Source: Ashinkailepas kermadecensis
Taxonomy: Eukaryota; Arthropoda; Thecostraca; Neolepadidae
Reading direction: 5' to 3'
Length of the DNA stretch: 64,000 nucleotides
NCBI GenBank assembly: GCA_034440615.1
Contig: JAOTOM010005183.1
Span: 516,501 to 580,500, forward strand
Shown: piece by piece, positions 13,085 to 25,661 of the stretch
How positions within the stretch are numbered: the stretch's first letter is position 1
How the letters are laid out: each line of letters opens with the position of its first letter
Translations under genes and position numbers: made by a program
Notes under the pieces: generated by a model
What the model saw: the letters and a program-made list of their open reading frames with translations, nothing else
The model's database searches: none
What the model was told of the DNA's origin: nothing

Positions 13085-13330
13085 AACACTACCCGGCCAG
13101 CGGTGGTAGCACAAACTACCCGGCCAGTGGTGGTAGCACACGCTACCCGGCCAGCGGTAGTAGCAGAAATTACCCGGCCAGTGGTGGTAGCACAAGCTAC
13201 CCGACCAGCGGTGGTAGCACAAACTACCCGGTCCAGCGCTGGTAGCGCAAACTACCCGGTCCAGCGGTGGTAGTACAAACTACCTTGCAAGCAGTGGTAG
13301 CACAAACTACCCGGCACGCGATGGTATGTG
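13085..13330. repeat. 27-bp minisatellite
   Basis: About nine units of actacccggccagcggtggt agcacaa. Confidence 0.93.
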
Positions 13331-13369
13331 ACAGTCGGGACTAACGACGACAACCAAACCGACCCAGCG

Positions 13370-13465
13370 GGAACAGCCCACACTGCCCAGCCCAGCGGGA
13401 ACAGCCCACACTGCCCAGCCCAGCGGGAACAGCCCACACTGCCCAGCCCAGTGGGAACAGCCCAC
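13370..13465. repeat. ~29-bp minisatellite
   Basis: Three to four units of agcgggaacagcccacactg cccagccc. Confidence 0.9.
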
Positions 13466-13797
13466 ATTAGCCAGCCCCGCAGGGGGCTACATTACTTCGC
13501 CCAGTGGGGCAGTGTACATCTCCTGCTACGAGCTCACCACCGACTATCACATGTCTCACTATCTCTCGCCGAGCCAGTCGGTTGGTGACAACAATGATCC
13601 ATGGCCGGACCCCGGGAACTGGGCCCAGCTGCCGCACACATTATTCAATTTGTCGAGATGAAAGCTGTTGACGATGGAGATCCGGTTCTCCGGGAATGGA
13701 GGCGCCGTCGTCGCGTTTTGTGCTGCGTATTCTTCATCACTCGAACATTTGTCCGTGCAGTGTAGGAACACAGCCAAACGTCCCGAGCAAAGATCAG

Positions 13798-13799
<2 letters not shown>
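13466..13799. other. Unique spacer, no feature seen
   Basis: Non-repetitive. No recognisable coding sequence. Confidence 0.5.
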
Positions 13800-14116
<317 letters not shown>

Positions 14117-14129
14117 TCCATTGACAACA

Positions 14130-14245
14130 AACACATTACCGTGTAAGGAATGTAACCGTGTAAAGAATGTGTCCGTAATCCGTATAAGGAATGGAACCTT
14201 GTGGGTAATGCAGTGGTGTAAGGAATGTAACCGTGTAAGGAATGA
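14130..14245. repeat. Short gtaaggaatg repeats
   Basis: Several imperfect copies of gtgtaaggaatgtaaccgt. Confidence 0.75.
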
Positions 14246-14384
14246 AAGAAGGCGAAAGACTATCAAGGGCTCCGTGTTTTTTTTTATATGTGTCGCATGT
14301 TCGTGTCAACCAGATCCAGATATAGGCGCCTGGTTTTCAAACATTGTTTATGTTGCAATGTTCCACGAACGATGACCGTCCTGT

Positions 14385-14530
14385 GCCTGTCCATGTTGCC
14401 TATGCTAATCGTACGCCTACTCATGGTGCATATGATAATCGTACGCCCGGTCATGGTGCCTGTGATAATCGTATGCCTGTCCATGGTGCCTATGACAATC
14501 GTATGCCTGCCCATGGTGCCGCTGGTGCTC
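14385..14530. repeat. ~30-bp minisatellite
   Basis: About five units of catggtgcctatgataatcg and tatgcctgtc. Confidence 0.9.
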
Positions 14531-14639
14531 AGCACATATTAGTCCAGGCCGTGGCTGTTCTGCCATAATCAGTTGTTTGTCGTTGCTCACCGTAACAGTA
14601 CACGCTCCACCGGACCCATGAGTCCAGACCACTGCCAGC

Positions 14640-14930
14640 AGCCACGGGTCACGCCTCCTGCTGTCCGACCCCACTGTAAGTGTGCCTAGTCCAGACGACT
14701 GCCAGCAGCCACGGGTCACGCCTCCTGCTGTCCGACCCCACTGTAAGTGTCACGTCACGCCTCCTGCTGTCCGACCCCACTGCCAGCAGCCACGGGTCAC
14801 GCCTCCTGCTGTCCTCCTGCTGTCCTCCTGCTGTCCGACCCCACTGTAAGTGTCACGTCACGCCTCCTGCTGTCCTCCTGCTGTCCTCCTGCTGTCCTCC
14901 TGCTGTCCGACCCCACTGTAAGTGTGCCTG
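14640..14930. repeat. Minisatellite carrying a GTAAGT motif
   Basis: Units contain cacgcctcctgctgtccgac, cccact and gtaagtgt. The ACT|gtaagtgt string on the plus strand is an excellent 5' splice-site match and recurs in each long unit. Shorter tgtcctcctgc sub-repeats are inserted. No exon was recognised upstream, so the resemblance to the DCAF6 arrays is only suggestive. Confidence 0.88.
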
Positions 14931-15059
14931 GCCGGAGCCGACCCGGTGCCTGAACAAGCCGGACAGGGTGACCTGCATGGCAGCGACACAACCACCAGCA
15001 CGTGACGTGACGTGACGTGACGGGTCACAACGGACAATGACGACAGCCTTTGAGCCTCT

Positions 15060-15560
15060 CTCTCTGATGACTTCCGCTGAGCTTACAGCCACCTGAGAAC
15101 ACGCCTCTGGAAAGCGGCGACAGCTGAGCCTTCTCTCTGGCGGCTTCCACTGAGCCTTCAGCCACCTGAGAAGACACCTCTGAAGAGTGGCGACAGCTGA
15201 GCCTTCCCTCTGGCGGCTTCCGCTGAGCCTCCAGCCACCTGAGAAGACGCCTCCGGCGAGCGGTGGCAGCTGAGCTGTCTCTCTGGTGACTTCCGCTCGG
15301 TTATGAAAACCACCAGCAGCCTGAGAAGACGCCTCGAGACAGTGGCAGCATCTGAGCGGTCTTTCTGGTGACTTCCGTTAAGTTATGAGAGTCCCAAGCC
15401 ACCTGAGAAGACGCCTTTGGACGGTGACGGCAGCTTAGCGGTCTCTGGTGACTTCCGTTAGGTTATAAGAGCCCCTAGCCACCTAAGAAGACGCCTTTAG
15501 ACAGTGACGGCAGCTAGTATTCTCCCTAACGGCTTCTGCTCGGTCATGAGAGCCTCCAGC
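15060..15560. repeat. ~73-82-bp diverged repeat
   Basis: About six to seven units containing tgacttccgctgagc, cacctgagaagacgcct and gcagctgagc, starting near 15071, 15144, 15217, 15290 and 15372. Confidence 0.88.
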
Positions 15561-17389
15561 TACCTGAGAGGACGTCTCTGTACAAAGCCGGCAGGTGAGA
15601 CATCCCTGGACAAGACCACTGGGCAATGTTGCTGGCACTTGGTGAGGTAACTGCTGTTTGACCAGATGAGTACATGCACCACAGAAGAAGAGGATGAAAT
15701 ATAAACAAGTACAGTCGATTCCTCTTATGAACGGTTGCATTGCTATTGCCAAAGCGTAAACATAAATGATTAAGTATGTGTGGGTAAGGAGGGCAGTGGG
15801 ATTTCCCACAGGTACGGCGCTCGGATCATTAATCCATTGGCGCTGAGTGGAAATAATTGATTTGGGAAGTGTCCTGCCCCGCCCCGTCTTCTTCGGACAA
15901 TTGCGCATCAGTAAGTGGATGGGCCATGGCCTACTCGTGTTCATTCGCTCGTAAATCCGTTTCCTCTACAGGACACTGTAGGAAACATCTCTTCGCTGGC
16001 TGTGCCGAGCGAGATATCCTCTTCTGCAGGAGCGTCAACTCCGGAAAAGCATTGGGGGACCAATGCATGGAGTGAATGGGAGGCTCGAAATCGATTGATA
16101 GTGGGCCATGTTAGGAATTAAAATGATTGGTGGAACACGCAAGCATTGTGTGCGGGGGGGGGAGGTAGACCCCAAATGCACCAAATCGAAACCGGTGCTC
16201 TTCTGCCAGTGATGGAGGAAGGAACAAGATGGTGGCGGTGATGAGAGGGGGAGGAGGCGGTGTTCACGGCATTGTCGGGCTGCGAGCCAGGTGCCGGCAT
16301 CTCCGGCACATCCCGCACAAACGAGCCGATACCATCTCGCGCTGCCCGCGGAAAATGGGCCGGCAGGCGGCGGCGGCCGGCCTGCGCGTCGGATAGACAT
16401 CTGCGCGCCGGAACTGAGCCCGTGCGACGGCGATGAGACGATCCAGGTGACGAGATAGCATTCAGGCGGCACGGCCTGCCGGCCGACTGGGGTCGCGCCG
16501 CGCGCCCGACGGAACTCTGTGACACTCAACAGCACCGCGTCTCGGCCGAGACTGCCCCCCCCCAGGTGCCGTCTGCCGTCTGTGGTGGGACTCCACCAGC
16601 AGTGGAGACGCCCCGCTGCCCCCGCCGGCCTTCGGCCAGTATTGTTTTCGAGTGCAAGGCGGCAGCTGTCGGGGGCGCATCGCGCTCCACAGTGTGCACA
16701 ATGCGCGGGCTTCGTGCGCGACCGAGTGCATTGGTGCGCGTTCCGGTCTGTTCGAACGGCGAGGCCGCGCCATGCAATCCTTCCGTGTCCAATTCGCCAT
16801 TGACCATTCTCCCCGCCGCATGCGCGTCACGGTCGGCCGGCACAAACAGTCGGTTCGGCGGCGGAGGTGACGGACGTCAGACGACGCTGTGACGTCATTA
16901 GCCGGCCAATCATTGTGTCCGATCATGAGACGGCAGCCGGCCGCCATTGGGCCGTCAGTCAGCCGGCGGCCGGGCCGACCGGGGGGAGAAGTGGCGACAT
17001 TGCTGAAAGGCCGCCGACTCGCCTGACTTTCGCAAACACCGACGTCAAGCTGTCAGGACTGTCGAGTGACAGCGGCACTCGGAAGGTCCGCCTGGGAAAA
17101 CGCAATTGTGTGTAATTAGTCCTGATGGACTGTGACCGAGGTGGAATTTTAGCGCTAGGTACAATCGGCGGAGCGGCCGTGTAGCGGTGTGAACCGTGGC
17201 TGGGAACAGCGCCCCTAGGTACGGCGTCACCGACCATCGGCCGCTAAGGAAATCGTGGCTACTTGCTGGGGCTCGCTGGTTGGATGTGGATTCCCAAGAA
17301 ACAGCGGCGTCTAACTAAAACAAGTCAGGGAGAGCACCCTGAGAAGACGATAGCGCCCTGACGTAACAGCAGGTCTCCCTGAAGGAATG
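15561..17389. other. Unique region, CpG-rich from 16140
   Basis: 15561-16140 is ordinary unique sequence. 16140-17250 is GC-rich with cggccggc motifs and many short frames on both strands, none with a known domain. A promoter-like CpG island is possible but unsupported. Confidence 0.4.
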
Positions 17390-17505
17390 ACAGTGTTTGG
17401 ATTGTGTGGCTTTACGATGCACTCAGCAGCTGAGGCCATATAGCGCCGCCTGCCTCTTACCCTGGCAGGAAGGGCGGGCATCGTGGGGAATCGAACCCCT
17501 TACCT
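17390..17505 (-). mobile_element. SINE, 3' part (tRNA box B and body), split by a hAT-like element
   Basis: On the minus strand this reads GGGGTTCGATTCCCCACGAT, which contains the box B GGTTCGATTCC, then GCCCGCC and a body GGCGCTATATGGCCTCAGC and GTGCATCGTAAAGCC. The body resembles the short SINE core seen elsewhere (GGCGCTGCATGACC, GATGCGCCCCTAAAC). It continues the 5' part at 25662-25718 once the intervening element is removed. Confidence 0.8.
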
Positions 17506-18322
17506 CAGTGGCGTCGCCACGAAATTCTTCCAGTGGGGACAAGGTCTAAAGGGGGCCTCCATTGTGTTAGGGTCTAATATTGTTTTTAGGCTCTTATACT
17601 ATGGTTCGAGGATGGGGAACATGATTTCATATTGGTTTTTGTTTATTCTTGGCATGGTGCATCATTTACTCAAAACGCAATAACACTAATCATTTTGGCT
17701 GAAAACTGGGCCATACCATGGTATAAATAAGTAATATTTGGATAAATGCATAAGTGCCAAAACAAACCATCGTCTCAATGCTTTCTCGAATCTTCCCGCT
17801 GGCCTCTAGATTGCAGCGAGCTGGCGGGGCTGGTGCTAAGCATATCTTACAGATATCTGCCATTGATCAACCCAATTTTAAGTCCTCCAAGTCTAACTGA
17901 ATATAGCTAGATTCATCACTACTGTTATTTATTCCCATCAGCTTGATGTCATAAGCAAAGCTTGAACGACCATTTCTCAGTCCAAGGACGACAATTTCGT
18001 AAAGGTGACAACGAAAAGTGGATTGCATTAGTTTTTTTTAGCGTCATCTTGGGAATTTGTTTATTTTTATAACATTTGGTGCTGGCTGCAAGGCAACTGT
18101 CACACGAGCTAAAATATATCCTCAGCGAATAAATTCACGGCAAGAACAAGCATTGAACACCAATGCATAAATGACAATGCAACAATGCAACAATGTCAGT
18201 ACATACATAATCCAAGCCTTCACATTCCACGCCGTCACGCCCATCGTTTTCGCTGTGCTGTGCCGTTTTATAAATGACGTTGAGAAGGTATGGAAGCTGG
18301 GAAGCTCTAATCATGCAGGCTG

Positions 18323-18362
18323 TTAGTTAGTTAGTTAGTTATTGTGGTTTAGGGGCGCATCG
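18323..18362 (-). mobile_element. 40-bp SINE-like insert inside element 1
   Basis: The 40-bp insert is (ttag)4, ttattgtgg and tttaggggcgcatcg. It is flanked by an exact 11-bp duplication CATGCAGGCTG (18312-18322 and 18363-18373). Element 2 has the empty site with one CATGCAGGCTG at the matching place near 33930, so the insertion post-dates the split of the two copies. Confidence 0.92.
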
Positions 18363-18834
18363 CATGCAGGCTGTAATAACAGAAAAGAAGTTTGTTGGAA
18401 GAAAATGCATTTAAAAACATCATTCATCCCATTTCATATGGGGCATGGATGTTGTATTGCATGCTTATGAGGGGTAATTTGTCCCCTCAATGTTGGCTTT
18501 TTCCCATGGGCGTATGTTTCGGAAAATTATTGAGGGACCAGTGGAGTACCTATATTTGCGTCAAGCAGGAGGGGGCAAACGGATTTGCAGGGGGGGGAGG
18601 GCACCTACGCCCATTAAAAAGTCCTTGGATTTCGACCGCTATTTTGTCAAAGGGTGCATTTCGAAATAATATAATTAGTCATCAACTAAATTGTCCTGTG
18701 GAGGGGCCTAATCTACCACTATGGTTTCTGATTGGTCGGATTTCAACCCTAACTCCACCACTCAGTTCTAAGGTTTTCTTTTGGTATCCCTTGATAAGTT
18801 ACCTCACACTGCTGAAATTACACCTATACCACAA

Positions 18835-19607
18835 ACCCGGATCGGTATCCCAAAAAATCAAGCAGGAGCCCTCCAAAAAAGGAGAGATTCCAGCAAATAA
18901 ATGTCAGGGTCAGGAAAATGGCTCTGTTGCACCGAACATTTTTTTCAAGATGCCTTCAAAAATTGCGTATGACTTCGAAAAGCATACCGGATCTCGAAAG
19001 ATCGAGGTGGGATACATGGCGTCAGAGGTTCGAAAAATCAGGCCGGGATTCGGACTTTTAATAAAAAAACAGAAAAGATCCACAAAAATCGCGTTGAGCC
19101 CAGAAAGCTGGCGTTGGGTCTCCAGAACCACGTGCCTGGGCGCGATAAGTCGCGCTGGGACCCATAAAAAATCGCACCGAAGCCCCAAAATCATACTGGG
19201 GCCCCACAAATGTGTGTCAGAAGCCCCAAATATACACAGCGGGACCCTAAGAGTACAACGTTGCCAGAAAGTACAACTAACCCTCCAAAGCGCACAAAAG
19301 TCTCCCAAAAAGCGATAGGGCCTTAAAACATGCGTTGCAGCCCTAAATAAACATACCGGGAGCTCTAAGAAAAATACACTGCAAGCTCGCAAGGCGCACA
19401 GGGGCCATGAGAACGCACAAGGGCCTGGAAAAGAGGCTGGGGCCACGAAAGGCAACATGGTTCCAAAACGTACAAAACGACCGGGAGCTAAATAAACACA
19501 TCGGGATCTTCGAAAACGCCCCGACACGTAAAACATACTCGGTGCACAAAAAAAACGCAACAAAGCCCTAAAACGAGCCGGGTCTAGAAGATGTGTTAGG
19601 CCCATAA
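18835..19607. repeat. Left arm of a large inverted repeat in element 1
   Basis: This about 770-bp arm is the diverged reverse complement of 20078-20850. Shared landmarks include gagcccagaaa, gcgtcagaagccc, gggaccctaagag and ccctaaaacgagc. Element 2 has only the right-arm orientation (34810-35600), and its sequence passes straight from gaaattacac to cactttaaaat where this arm sits in element 1. Confidence 0.88.
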
Positions 19608-20077
19608 CTTCAAAGTAAAATGTATTACCCACCACTTTAAAATACAACATTTTACAATTTCAGGCATTGCAGTTCATAGCACCCGGTCGCCACGACGGCA
19701 ACGTCAGTGCACGTGCACACCCATTTTTCGTATTCGGTGCATTCGCCACACTTCGTGCGATGCTATGGTTTCTGCTAGGGCTTCTGCGTTTTGCTAATTG
19801 CTGCCACATGAGACTTGCACCATATTTGGCGTGATGGAATGATTCGCATGGGCGTTCGCTTCGAAAAGTCGATTGATTAAATTCGATCATTAGTTTCCTA
19901 CTTCCCACATTTTCTGGTAGCTATGAAATGCGGTTTCCGCTGAGCTTTGATGCACTTCGTATCTTTGCTGCTATCCTCCCAGATTGGATACCGAACCGAG
20001 GCCAAGCCTCGGCGTTTTTTTTACCCGTTGCGTCTTTCTTGGTCTATGATTGTGTATTATGGCTCCAATCCATTTTT

Positions 20078-20850
20078 GTTAGGGGCCTAAATCATTTTCG
20101 AACCCCCTGCTCGTTTTAGGGTTTGTTGAATTTTTGTACACCGAGGATTTTGACGTGTCAGGGCGTTTTCGAAGATCCCGATGTGTTTATTTAGCGCCGG
20201 TCTTTTTGTTTGTTTTGGAACCATGTTGCCTTTTGCGGCCCCAGCCACCTTTTCAGGCTATTGTGCGTTATCATGACCCCTGTGTGCCTTGAGAGCTTCC
20301 GGTGTATTTTTTAGACCTCCCGGTATGTATATTTATGGCTGCAACGCTTGTGTTAAGGCCCTGTCGCTTTTTGTGAGACTGTGCGCTTTGGAGGGTCAGT
20401 TGTATTTTCGGCCCCCGTTGTGCTCTTAGGGTCCCGATGTGTTTATTTTGGGCTTCTGACGCACACTTGTGGGGCCCAAGTACAATTTTGGGGCTTCGGT
20501 ACGATGTTTCTAGATCCCAGAGTGGCTTATCGCACCCAGGCGCGTGGTTCCGGAGACCCAACCCCAGTTTTCTGGGCTCAATACGATTTTGTGAAACTTT
20601 TCTGATTTTTTTTTAAAGTCCGAATCCCGGCCTGATTTCTCGAGCACTTGGCGCCATGTTTTTGTATCCCACCTCGATTGTTCGAGATCCGGTTTGTTTT
20701 TCGGTGCCGTACGCAATTTGTGAAGGCATCTGATAATATGTTCGGTGCTCCAGAGCCATTTTTTTTACCTGGGCATTTAGTTGTTGGAATCCATCCTTAT
20801 TTTGGAGGGCTCCAGCTTGATTTGTGTTTGTGTTTGTGGTCACACTGTGC
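20078..20850. repeat. Right arm of the inverted repeat in element 1
   Basis: It pairs with 18835-19607 across a roughly 470-bp spacer and corresponds to 34810-35600 in element 2. It consists of degenerate units of about 30 bp with phrases such as ggggcttcggtacgat. Confidence 0.88.
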
Positions 20851-23079
20851 TTACGTGTGGCCCTAGACGGCAATTTTGTAGAGCCTCGACGGGACTACCG
20901 ATGGGAATTGTGGGTCCCAAGCGCGATATTTGGCGGGCCCGGTTCGAGTTTGTGCGTTGCGTTGTATTTAGCTGTGGCCCCAACGCGATTTTGGCGGTTC
21001 CTGTCGCAATTTTTCGGGCCTCGGAGCGAGTTTTCCGGGGCTCGCCGTATTTATTTGGAGACCCATACGCGAATTCCGACCGACGCGAATTTTGGTGGCC
21101 CCAGCGCGATTTTTTAGGCCCCCGACACGATTCTTGGGAGCTTATCCCTCTCAGGATGGAGGGGGTATTTGCCCCTTTGATATAGCACTGCGGCCACTGA
21201 AGGAGTTTTTTTCCGTCCCAGAGTGACATTCCGGTTAAAATTGATTTTGGGGGCAGCTGCAACTTTTGGGGCCCCGGCGCGACCTTCTGGGCCTCCAGTG
21301 TGATTTTCAAGGGCTGCGACGCGACTTTTTTGGGTCCAATGTGATCTTTTGGGCCCCGACGTCATTTTCTTGGATCCCTAGCGCGAGCTATAGCGGCCTC
21401 GACACTTTTTGGGGTCCAATGCGTTTTGGAGGCTTTTGGCGTCATTGTTGGGCCCACAGAGTGATTATTCATGTCCGGATTGTTCTTCGTTGCTCCGGCG
21501 TCATTTGTTTTGGTCCCAATGAGACTTTTGGGGCACGGTACGACCTGTCGTGCCCCTGGCATGATTTTCGTGGTCCGGGCGTGAATTTTCGGTACCCCAG
21601 GCTCAGCGTAATTTGCGGGGGCCCCGGCCGGATCTTTTCGGGCCCATATCGTGATTTTAAAATACCCAGACTCGACTCTTACTATTTCTTAGGTGGTTCT
21701 TCTTGCAAATTATAGGCCTCCTGTCGCGTCGTCTCATTTCCTAGAGCCTTTTTACCGGTTTTCGATGTCTCCTTGTGTGTCCTACCCTCCTCCATATTCA
21801 ATGGTCCTGCTCTCCCGTCTTGGAGGGCCTCTTACATTCTGGAGCCCCTTTAACATGGCATGGGGCTTCCTCTCATCTTCGAGGGGCATTTTCTGCCAAA
21901 TTAGGGGCCTCTTGCCACGCCTCGTGTGCCTCCTCCTTTATCCTGGCAAAGCCTTACCCGTCTTGAGGGATCTTCAATTTTGGAAACCTCACCTCCTTCC
22001 ATACCTGCTATCACTCCCATCTTAAGGGCCTCCTCTCATTTCCTGGGAACTCTTTCCGGTCTTCGGGACCTCATTTGGTCCTAGAGACCTACTCTTTCCC
22101 GAGTCCGGCAGGTGCCTCATTTCTCTTCTAGAGGCCTTCTTTTTCAAATTAGGGGCCTCCTCTCACGTCTTGGGGGCCTCCTGCTCTGCGTTCTCCTGCT
22201 CTGCGCTCTGGATTCGATCTTTACCCATCTTAGGGGTGGTCTCTTATCTCCTGGTGGACTCCTCTTCTCTCCCAGGCGCCGCCTCTGCTAAATTACTGGC
22301 AACCTTTCCTATCTTAGTGGCCTTGTTATTTCCCGGGGACCTTCTTAGCCGTCTTCGAGCCTTCTTTTCCGCTTGGGAGCCATCTCTCTTATCCAATGGC
22401 CTTTCTCTCCTATTTTAGGGGCCTCCTCGTTCATCATGGGGTCTCGTTTCCAATCTTGTGTCGTTCTCTTCCGAATTAGGTGCCTCCTGCCACGTCTCTG
22501 GATCATCCTTTTCTATCTCGGTGGAACCTCACCCGTTTGGGGCCTTCTTTTGCGTCTCCGAAACCTCATCTCATATCTTCCTTCCTTTTCCGTCTTAGGG
22601 CCTCCTCTCATATTCTGGGGCCTCCTTTCCGGTGTTGGAGCCTCTTTTGCAATCCTAGTTTCCTCCGTGCCATTTTTGACATTCTCTTGATTTCTGGGGA
22701 CTCCTACCCTCTCCTAGGTGACTCCTTTTTCAAATTAGGGGCCCCCTCTCACGTCATGGGGGCCTCCTCATCTGTGTCTGGAGCCTCATTATCCTCTTAG
22801 CAGGGTGCTTTTGCGTCCTAGTCCTAGATCTTCTCTTCCAGGTTCCTCCTCTTCCAAAATATGGGCCTCATCTGGCTGGTCTCGGTGGCCTTCTCTCATT
22901 CCTGGGGAAACCTTCCTACCCGTCTTGGGGCCCCTATTGCGTCCGGAGAAGTCTCCCCTATCAGGTCTTAATTTTATATTGCAGGGGCATCTTCCGTCTT
23001 GGGGGCCTCGTTTTCCAACTTAAGAATATCCTGCCACCCATCGGAAGCCTTTTCGTCTAACCTGGGTGGCTTCTTGCCC

Positions 23080-25450
23080 GTCTCGGTGGCATCCTTTCCG
23101 TCCTGAGGGCCTCCTTTTCGTGCTGGGGTCTCCTTTTCGTCCTGGAGCCTCCTTTTCGTCCTGGGGGCTACCTTCCTATCTCTGTTCTCTGTTCTACGTC
23201 TAGTCCTACGTCCTTTTCGTCCTTGGGTGCATCCTTTTCGTTCTAGGGGCCTCCTTTTCGTCCTGGGGCCTCCTTTTAGTCCTGGGGGCCTCCTCCCAAT
23301 CTCTGTTCTACGTCTTGGGGCATCCTTGCGTTATGGGGCATCCTTTTCGTCCTGGGGGCCTCCTTTAGGTCCTGGGGGCCACCTCACAATCTCTGTTCTA
23401 CGTCTTAGGGGCCTCCTTTTCGTCTTGGGGGCCTCCTTTTCGTCCTGGGGGCCTCCTTTTCGTCCTGGGGGCCTCCTTGTCGTCCTGGGGGCCTCCTTTT
23501 CGTCCTGGGGGCCTCCTTTTCGTCCTGGGGACCTCATCCCAATCTCTGTTCTACGTCTTTGGGGCATCTTTTTCGTCCTTTGGTGCATCCTTTTCGTCCT
23601 GGGGTTGGTTGGTTGATTGTTGGAGTGTAAGGACGCATGGACTGCGTCTTTCGTCCTGGGGGCCTCCTTTTCGTCCTGGGAGCCTCCTTTTCGTCCTGGG
23701 GGCCTCCTTTTCGTCCTGGGGGCCTCCTTTTCGTCCTGGGGGCCTCCTTTCGTCCTGGGGGCCTCCTCCCAATCTCTGTTCTACGGCTTGGTGCCTTCCT
23801 TTTCGTCGTGGGGCCTCCTTTTTGTCCTGGGGCCTCCTTTTCGTTCCGGGGGGCCTCCTTTTCGTCCTGGGGGCCTCCTCCCAATCTCTGTTCTACGTCT
23901 TGGGGGCTTCCTTTGCGTTATGGGGCATCCTTTTCGTCCTGGGGGCCTCCTTTTCGTCCTGGGGGCCACCTCACAATCTCTGTTCTACGTCTTAGGGGCA
24001 TCCTTTTCGTCCTGGTGGCCTCCTTTTCGTCCTGGGGGCCTCCTTTTCGTCCTGGGGGCCTTCTTTTCGTCCTGGGGACCTCATCCCAATCTCTGTTCTA
24101 CGTCTTTGGGGCATCCTTTTCGTCCTTTGGTGCATCCTTTTCGTCCTGGGGTTGGTTGGTTGATTGTTGGAGTGTAGGGGTGCATGGACTGCGTCTTTCG
24201 TCCTGGGGGCCTCCTTTTCGTCCCGGGAGCCTCCTTTTCGTCCTGGGGGCCTCCTTTTCGTCCTGGGTGCCTCCTTTCGTCCTGGGGGCCTCCTCCCAAT
24301 CTCTGTTCTATGTCTTGGTGCCTTCCTTTTTCGTCCTGGGGCCTCCTTTTTCGTCCCGGGGGCCTCCTTTTCGTCCTGGGGGCCTCCTCCCAATCTCTGT
24401 TCTACGTCTTGGGGGCTTCCTTTGCGTTATGGGGCATCCTTTTCGTCCTGGGGGCCTCCTTTTCGTCCTGGGGGCCACCTCACAATCTCTGTTCTACGTT
24501 TTAGGGGCATCCTTTTGGTCCTGGTGGCCTCCTTTTCGTCCTGGGGGTCTCCTTTTCGTCCTGGGGGCCTCCTTTTCGTCCTGGGGGCCTCCTTTTCGTC
24601 CTGGGGGCCACCTCACAGTATCTGTTCTACGTCTTAGGGGCCTCCTTTTCGTCCTGGGGGCCTCCTTTTCGTCCTGGGGACCTCATCCCAATCTCTGTTC
24701 TACGTCTTTGGGGCATCCTTTTCGTCCTTTGGTGCATCCTTTTCGTCCTGGGGTTGGTTGGTTGATTGTTGGAGTGTAGGGGCGCATGGACTGCGTCTTT
24801 CGTCCTGGGGTCCTCGTTTTCGTCCTGGGAGCTTCCTTTTCGTCCTGGGGGCCTCCTTTTCGTCCTGGGGGCCTCCTTTTCGTCCTGGGGGCCTCCTCCC
24901 AATCTCTGTTCTACGTCTTGGTGCCTTCCTTTTCGTCCTGGGGCCTCCTTTTCGTCCCGGGGGCCTCCTTTTCGTCCTGGGGGCCTCCTCCCAATCTCTG
25001 TTCTACGTCTTGGGGCCTCCTTTTCGTCCTTGGGTGCATCCTTTTCGTCCTGGGGTCTCCTTTTCGTCCTGGGGGCCTCCTCCCAATCTCTGTTCTACGT
25101 CTTGGTGCCTCCTTTTCGTCCTGGGGGCCTCCTTTTCGTCCTGGGGGCCTCCTTTTCGTCCTGGGGCCTCTTTTTCGTCCCGGGGGGCCTCCTTTTCGTC
25201 CTGGGGGCCTCCTCCCAATCTCTGTTCTACGTCTTGAGGCCTCCTTTTCGTCATGGGGTCCTCCACCCAATCTCTGTTCTACGTCTTGGGGGCTCTTTTT
25301 CGTCCTGGGGGCCTCATTTTCGTCCCGGGGGCCTCCTTTTCGTCCTGGGGGCCTCCTCCCAATCTCTGTTCTACGTCTTGAGGCCTCCTTTTCGTCATGG
25401 GGCCTCCTTTTCGTCCTGGGGGCCTCCTCCCAATCTCTGTTCTACGTCTC
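23080..25450. repeat. Minisatellite inside element 1 with a higher-order repeat
   Basis: Built from a 22-23-bp unit gggggcctccttttcgtcct and a longer unit ending caatctctgttctacgtctt. A higher-order block of about 540-600 bp repeats three times, each containing ggttggttggttgattgttg and ggcgcatggactgcg (starts near 23603, 24150 and 24752). That piece resembles the tail and core of the short SINE, so a SINE copy seems to have been captured and amplified. Element 2 has just one copy of the basal unit at about 38000-38045. Confidence 0.92.
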
Positions 25451-25661
25451 TTATAGAGACCTGATTATATTTCCTGGTGGCCTCGTCAGTTTTGAGGCCT
25501 CATTGACAGCATGATATTCTGTCCCGTCGGCCTCCTTGCTCACCTTTTTTGCTGTGCATTTGCGGATAGGGGCCTCCTTAAATTTCAGGGGGGGCGGCGC
25601 CCCCCCTGTTTCACGGCAGGGGGGGCGACTGCCCCCCCCCCCCCCGGTGGCGACGCCCTTG

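Larger units (their letters stand above)
17506..25661 (+). mobile_element. hAT-like non-autonomous DNA transposon, element 1 (8156 bp)
   Basis: Begins CAGTGGCGTCGCCACG; its other end read inwards is CAAGGGCGTCGCCACC, matching at 13 of the first 15 bases. A 9-bp duplication CCCTTACCT flanks both ends (17497-17505 and 25662-25670). CAG-starting termini and an 8-9-bp duplication fit the hAT superfamily. No frame resembles a transposase, so it is non-autonomous. Its parts match element 2 at 33109-38252 in the same order: the TIR, a tggcggggctggtgctaag block, ggggcctaatctaccac, the GGGCCC-rich degenerate repeat zone and a gggcctcct-rich zone. It is longer than element 2 because of an inverted duplication and a 2.4-kb internal minisatellite. 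Confidence 0.85.

Noticed and set aside
18392..19318. 308-codon open frame in element 1 as a possible transposase
   Set aside because: No hAT dimerisation domain or BED finger pattern is visible, and the matching region of element 2 is not open. Part of the frame lies in the inverted duplication.
23637..24779. 380-codon open frame in element 1
   Set aside because: It only translates the gggcctccttttcgtcct minisatellite; no transposase or other domain.
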